NCBI GenBank assembly: GCA_023443925.1
Contig: JAEZSL010000318.1
Coordinates: 1 to 8,689, forward strand
Origin: Bacillota bacterium
GTDB taxonomy: Bacteria; Bacillota_A; Clostridia; Lachnospirales; Lachnospiraceae
DNA: 8,689 nucleotides
Reading direction: 5' to 3'
Below the pieces are notes generated by a model. It was given only the letters and a program-made list of their open reading frames with translations. It ran no database searches and had not been told where the DNA came from. Below are positions 6,887 to 8,689 of the stretch, piece after piece. How positions within the stretch are numbered: the first letter of the stretch is position 1; every line of letters starts with the position of its first letter. Position numbers and translations under genes: made by a program.

Positions 6887-7798
6887 TTATTTTAACAGCA
6901 GTCCTAGAATCCATATGGATATAAAACTGATGATAATTGATAAATTGGTCATGGCACCTACCAGTTTTTTATCAAGTTTAAATTCTACGGAATAGGTTAT
7001 ATTCGTCATACTGATAGGCAGGAGAAAGCCCATTAATAAAGTGTTGCGAAACAGGGGGTCAAAAGGCAGGGTAAAATATAACAGGGTGCCAACCGCCAGA
7101 CCTGCTCCGTACCGCAATAACAGAGTCTTAAGCATACTTTTTAAATAACTGCGTTCAAATTGAAAACTTAAATAAATACCAAGTACCAAAAGGGATAAGG
7201 GCATATTCGCCCTGGATAATACATCGGTTAAGTTAAGAAATAGCTTTGGGTAGGAGAGGCCTGCAAGATTCAAAGAAAGAGTCAGTATATAGGCCAGCAA
7301 AGGAACGGACCGGAACATCTTCTTAACCATAAGCTTTAAGTCGATTTTGCTTCCTTTTGAGGTGTGGTAACTAGCCAGGAAAAAGCACAGGCCAAAAATA
7401 ATAACGGCATTACCCATATCCAGTATGCCGAAATATTTTAAACCCTCCTTACCCCACAAGGCTTCCACCAAAGGAAAGGCAAACAGCCCGATATTATAGC
7501 CTACGGAGGTCATGGAAAGAGCGGCTTTTTTTTCAGACGTCTCTTTTTTTAATACAAAGATTCCAAGAAAAGCAACCAGAAAACTAAAAAGAATTAGAAT
7601 AAAAGGAATTAGTATCAGGGTACCGGTTATTTCTATGGTACCAAAGGTATTCATAACCAGAGCAGGTAAAGTTATGTTAAAAATAATCCTGGAGATTCCG
7701 TCGGCATCCCTTTCTGATAGTAGTTTTAACTTTTTTGCTGTATAACCGATCATAATGATTAATAAGGATAAAATAAACTGTGTATTAGAACTAGCCAA
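6887..7798 (-). CDS. AEC-family transporter (auxin efflux carrier / malate permease-like)
   Basis: Secondary transporter of 303 residues, the usual length for bacterial AEC (TC 2.A.69) proteins, which move dicarboxylates or other organic anions. About ten hydrophobic segments can be seen, in two similar halves of five. Typical stretches are IMIGYTAKKLKLLSERDADGISRIIFNITLPALV (about 16-49, with the Asn-x-x-x-Pro-Ala bend), SVGYNIGLFAFPLVEALWG (about 97-115), and in the second half MPLSLLVLGIYL and GFLLPISMTNITYSV. The start is TTG (revcomp of CAA at 7796-7798), chosen because a strong GGAGGG ribosome binding site (CCCTCC on +, 7807-7812) lies 8 bp upstream and the reading begins in the right place for the family. 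Transcription probably starts near 7951 from the promoter at 7958-7985, giving a long leader. The substrate cannot be told from sequence; the DUF885 gene follows on the same strand. Confidence 0.92.
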   Translation of the reverse strand: MASSNTQFILSLLIIMIGYTAKKLKLLSERDADGISRIIFNITLPALVMNTFGTIEITGTLILIPFILILFSFLVAFLGIFVLKKETSEKKAALSMTSVGYNIGLFAFPLVEALWGKEGLKYFGILDMGNAVIIFGLCFFLASYHTSKGSKIDLKLMVKKMFRSVPLLAYILTLSLNLAGLSYPKLFLNLTDVLSRANMPLSLLVLGIYLSFQFERSYLKSMLKTLLLRYGAGLAVGTLLYFTLPFDPLFRNTLLMGFLLPISMTNITYSVEFKLDKKLVGAMTNLSIIISFISIWILGLLLK

Positions 7799-7863
7799 CT
7801 GAATTGCCCTCCGGATAGGTATATTTATAAGTATGAGTTAAAACGCATTGAAATCATTAGATC

Positions 7864-7884
7864 ATGAACATAAGGCATGTTCAT
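7864..7884. promoter_or_regulatory. Perfect 8-bp inverted repeat in the AEC transporter leader
   Basis: ATGAACAT (7864-7871), a 5-bp spacer AAGGC, then ATGTTCAT (7877-7884). Beyond one mismatch, GAT (7860-7862) and ATC (7886-7888) extend the symmetry. It lies between the predicted start of transcription (about 7951, - strand) and the TTG start codon. It could be a repressor operator or a hairpin in the leader RNA. No T tract follows on either strand, so it is not a simple terminator. The binding partner is unknown. Confidence 0.55.
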
Positions 7885-7908
7885 AATCTTGTTACTCCAA
7901 TCGGTTTG

Positions 7909-7932
7909 TAAGCAAGCTTGCATGCTAGCTTA
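7909..7932. repeat. 24-bp near-perfect palindrome in the AEC transporter leader
   Basis: Bases 7909-7932 read almost the same on both strands: 20 of 24 positions are symmetric (mismatches at offsets 6/19 and 10/15). Embedded in it is the perfect 10-bp palindrome GCAAGCTTGC (7912-7921), followed by GCATGC and GCTAGC. It lies about 20-40 nt after the predicted transporter start site, so it could act as an operator or form a stem at the 5' end of the leader RNA. Function not known. Confidence 0.5.
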
Positions 7933-7957
7933 TTCGCATTATCCTCATTCCGTTTTC

Positions 7958-7985
7958 ATTATATCATAATAATAGGATTCTGCAA
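7958..7985 (-). promoter_or_regulatory. Extended -10 promoter for the AEC transporter gene
   Basis: On the - strand, a perfect -10 TATAAT (revcomp of 7958-7963) is preceded by TGA, giving the extended TGnTATAAT pattern. A weak -35 TTGCAG (revcomp of 7980-7985) lies 16 bp away. The start would be near 7951, about 150 nt before the TTG codon. The strong extended -10 compensates for the poor -35. This promoter diverges from the metG promoter at 8028-8056. Confidence 0.7.
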
Positions 7986-8027
7986 TAAGCGGACGGACAT
8001 TGAGCCGGATAAATTCGGTTTCGTCTG

Positions 8028-8056
8028 TTGACAAAATAATTCCCGCAAGCTATTCT
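8028..8056 (+). promoter_or_regulatory. Sigma-A promoter of the metG T-box leader
   Basis: Perfect -35 TTGACA (8028-8033), 17-bp spacer, -10 TATTCT (8051-8056). Transcription would begin near 8063, about 65 nt before the first conserved T-box element. Position, spacing and direction fit a promoter for the riboswitch-controlled metG transcript. A short palindrome CTAAATTTTAG (8055-8065) overlaps the presumed start; its meaning is unclear. Confidence 0.82.
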
Positions 8057-8119
8057 AAATTTTAGAAAATATGGGCAGACTAACAATATTAAGTTGCTCA
8101 TCAATAAAAAAAGGCAAAG

Positions 8120-8380
8120 AAAAGAAGAGTAGATAAGGATACCGTGCACAGAGAACCCGGTAAGGCTGAGAGCGGGTCACAGGAGATTTATTGAAGATGG
8201 TCTTGGAGCTGCGCACTGAGAGGAGTTTTCCTTTAGGCTGCGACGGGTGCATCCGTTATTGTGATATGCTGTAAACAACGCAGCTGATAAGGGACTGGCT
8301 GTGAAGTCAGGCTGAATTAAAGTGGTACCACGGGATGGCAGGCTCTCGTCTTTAAATGTAGAAGACGCGGGCTTTTTTTA
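8120..8380 (+). promoter_or_regulatory. Methionine T-box riboswitch (tRNA-Met-sensing leader) of metG
   Basis: The leader RNA binds uncharged tRNA and then prevents termination, so metG is expressed when methionyl-tRNA is scarce. Stem I: S-turn AGTA at 8128-8131 with its partner GAA at 8193-8195; a distal arm with AGAGA (8150-8154), CCCG (8156-8159) and CGGG (8173-8176) and the GCTGAGAG loop; then the specifier ATG (Met) at 8197-8199. The context GAA-g-ATG-gTCTTGgAGC lines up with the B. subtilis glyQS leader (recalled), where GGC takes the codon place. Stem II: AGGA (8221-8224)/TCCT (8229-8232). A further stem in the stem II-IIA/B region pairs GCTGCG (8237-8242) with CGCAGC (8279-8284). Stem III: GACT (8293-8296)/AGTC (8305-8308). 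The T-box core AGTGGTACCACGGGA spans 8321-8335; its TGGT (8323-8326) can pair with the ACCA end of tRNA-Met (discriminator A). The antiterminator uses ACGGGA with TCTCGT (8345-8350). The codon and the downstream gene agree. Confidence 0.95.
8340..8379 (+). terminator. Regulated terminator of the metG T-box
   Basis: Left arm 8340-8352 and right arm 8361-8373 form a 13-position stem (core CGTCTT/AAGACG perfect, two G-U pairs and one mismatch below), followed by seven T (8373-8379). The left arm shares TCTCGT with the antiterminator helix, so the two structures exclude each other, as expected for a transcription-controlling T-box. Confidence 0.9.
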
Positions 8381-8457
8381 TCTCCCGGGAAGTACGTTTC
8401 CGGAAGACGCTTCCAGGATAGTACGCTCCCGGAAGATGATAATCTCCCGGGGATTGG
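8381..8457 (+). repeat. Five degenerate self-complementary repeats between the T-box terminator and metG
   Basis: Five consecutive units of 13-17 bp share a palindromic (C/T)TCCCGG(G/A)A-type core, mostly followed by AG(T)ACG or AGAT: 8381-8396, 8397-8409, 8410-8425, 8426-8442 and 8443-8457. Because each core is nearly its own reverse complement, neighbours can pair. CCGGGAA/TTTCCGG around loop GTACG covers units 1-2; GGAAG-ACG-CTTCC covers units 2-3; CCCGGAAGAT (8428-8437) and ATCTCCCGGG (8442-8451) around loop GATA cover units 4-5, ten positions with one mismatch. No T tract follows, so this is not a terminator. It is not part of the normal T-box consensus. Possible roles are RNA stabilisation or processing of the leader, or a species-specific small repeat family; neither is shown. 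Confidence 0.6.
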
Positions 8458-8509
8458 TATAAACACACAAAAGGATAATCTTCTTTGAAAGCTTGTTTCT
8501 ATTGTGGCA

Positions 8510-8532
8510 GCGCCTTAGCGCCAGAGTCTGGC
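8510..8532 (+). other. Small hairpins ahead of the metG ribosome binding site
   Basis: Two overlapping inverted repeats: GCGC-CTTA-GCGC (8510-8521) and GCCAGA-G-TCTGGC (8520-8532). They share bases 8520-8521, so they compete. They lie 33-55 nt before the AAGGAGG site (8565-8571) in the read-through part of the metG leader. No T tract follows. The role is unknown; they may only structure the leader. Confidence 0.4.
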
Positions 8533-8577
8533 TTACCGGGCTCAGTATAAAGGTTTTAGAAATTAAGGAGGACTAAT

Positions 8578-8689
8578 ATGAGTAAAAAACCATATTACAT
8601 TACAACTGCAATTGCATATACATCCGGTAAACCCCATATCGGCAACAGTTATGAAATCGTTCTGGCAGACAGCATAGCAAGATTTAAGA
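8578..8689 (+). CDS. metG: Methionyl-tRNA synthetase, N-terminal fragment (cut by window end)
   Basis: Charges tRNA-Met with methionine in the cytoplasm. Only 37 complete codons are present. They read [20 protein letters not shown] followed by [17 protein letters not shown], the unmistakable start of Met[10 protein letters not shown], then the class I HIGH-type signature in the form KPHIGN (residues 18-23), then the ADSIARFK helix. The ATG has a full AAGGAGG site at 8565-8571 with 6 bp spacing. The tRNA-Met T-box upstream gives independent support. The remainder, including the KMSKS loop and zinc-binding part, lies outside the window; nothing suggests a broken gene. Confidence 0.97.
   Translation, partial: MSKKPYYITTAIAYTSGKPHIGNSYEIVLADSIARFK

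Noticed and set aside
7864..7884. LexA/SOS box
   Set aside because: GAAC and GTTC are present but separated by 9 bp; the Gram-positive SOS box needs GAAC-N4-GTTC.
7964..8252. Two small - strand open frames (61 and 65 codons)
   Set aside because: They overlap the metG promoter and T-box stem I, and show no ribosome binding site or family resemblance.
8381..8457. CRISPR array
   Set aside because: Units are 13-17 bp, degenerate and directly adjacent without spacers; no cas genes are in view.

Overview
The window looks like chromosomal DNA of a low-to-mid GC Firmicute of class Clostridia, most likely Lachnospiraceae or a close relative. The evidence is strong AGGAGG-type ribosome binding sites, sigma-A promoters with 16-17 bp spacers, a T-box riboswitch in front of metG, an M56 (BlaR1-type) peptidase with a DUF4825-like ectodomain, and a DUF885 lipoprotein. 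The assignment is inferred from protein families and was not checked against a database.

Left part, + strand (1-2339): the 3' end of an operon for an ABC-2 type exporter of the COG4586/COG4587/COG3694 kind. It holds an ATPase cut off at the window edge and two different membrane subunits, spaced 11 and 3 bp apart. The substrate is unknown.

Middle, + strand (2340-4864): a two-gene regulatory unit made of a BlaI/MecI-family repressor and a BlaR1/MecR1-like membrane zinc peptidase, overlapping by ATGA. Its promoter is flanked by two related 18-bp candidate operators exactly 40 bp apart, which suggests autorepression relieved by the peptidase. The sensor half of the peptidase is not a penicillin-binding domain, and the usual Asn-Phe cleavage bond of the repressor appears to be Ala-Leu, so the inducer and the cleavage chemistry may differ from the classical beta-lactam system. 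No target gene other than the pair itself is visible. A large hairpin with A and T tracts on either side (4908-4962) ends this unit and the convergent gene from the right.

Right-centre, - strand (4977-7798): an AEC-family (auxin efflux carrier/malate permease-like) transporter with a TTG start, followed on the same strand by a secreted DUF885 lipoprotein with an HExxPGH metallopeptidase motif. The transporter has an extended -10 promoter and a leader of about 150 nt that carries two dyad-symmetric elements.

Right end, + strand (8028-8689): a promoter, a complete methionine T-box leader (specifier AUG at 8197-8199, antiterminator with TGGT, terminator at 8340-8379), an unusual tract of short self-complementary repeats (8381-8457), and the first 37 codons of metG (methionyl-tRNA synthetase), which is cut by the window end. 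The stretch 7799-8577 has no protein gene; it holds the divergent promoters, the transporter leader, the T-box and the repeat tract.

Nothing here is clearly a wholly new system. The best candidates for novelty are the BlaI/M56 pair with its non-canonical sensor and cleavage site, and the repeat tract between the T-box terminator and metG.
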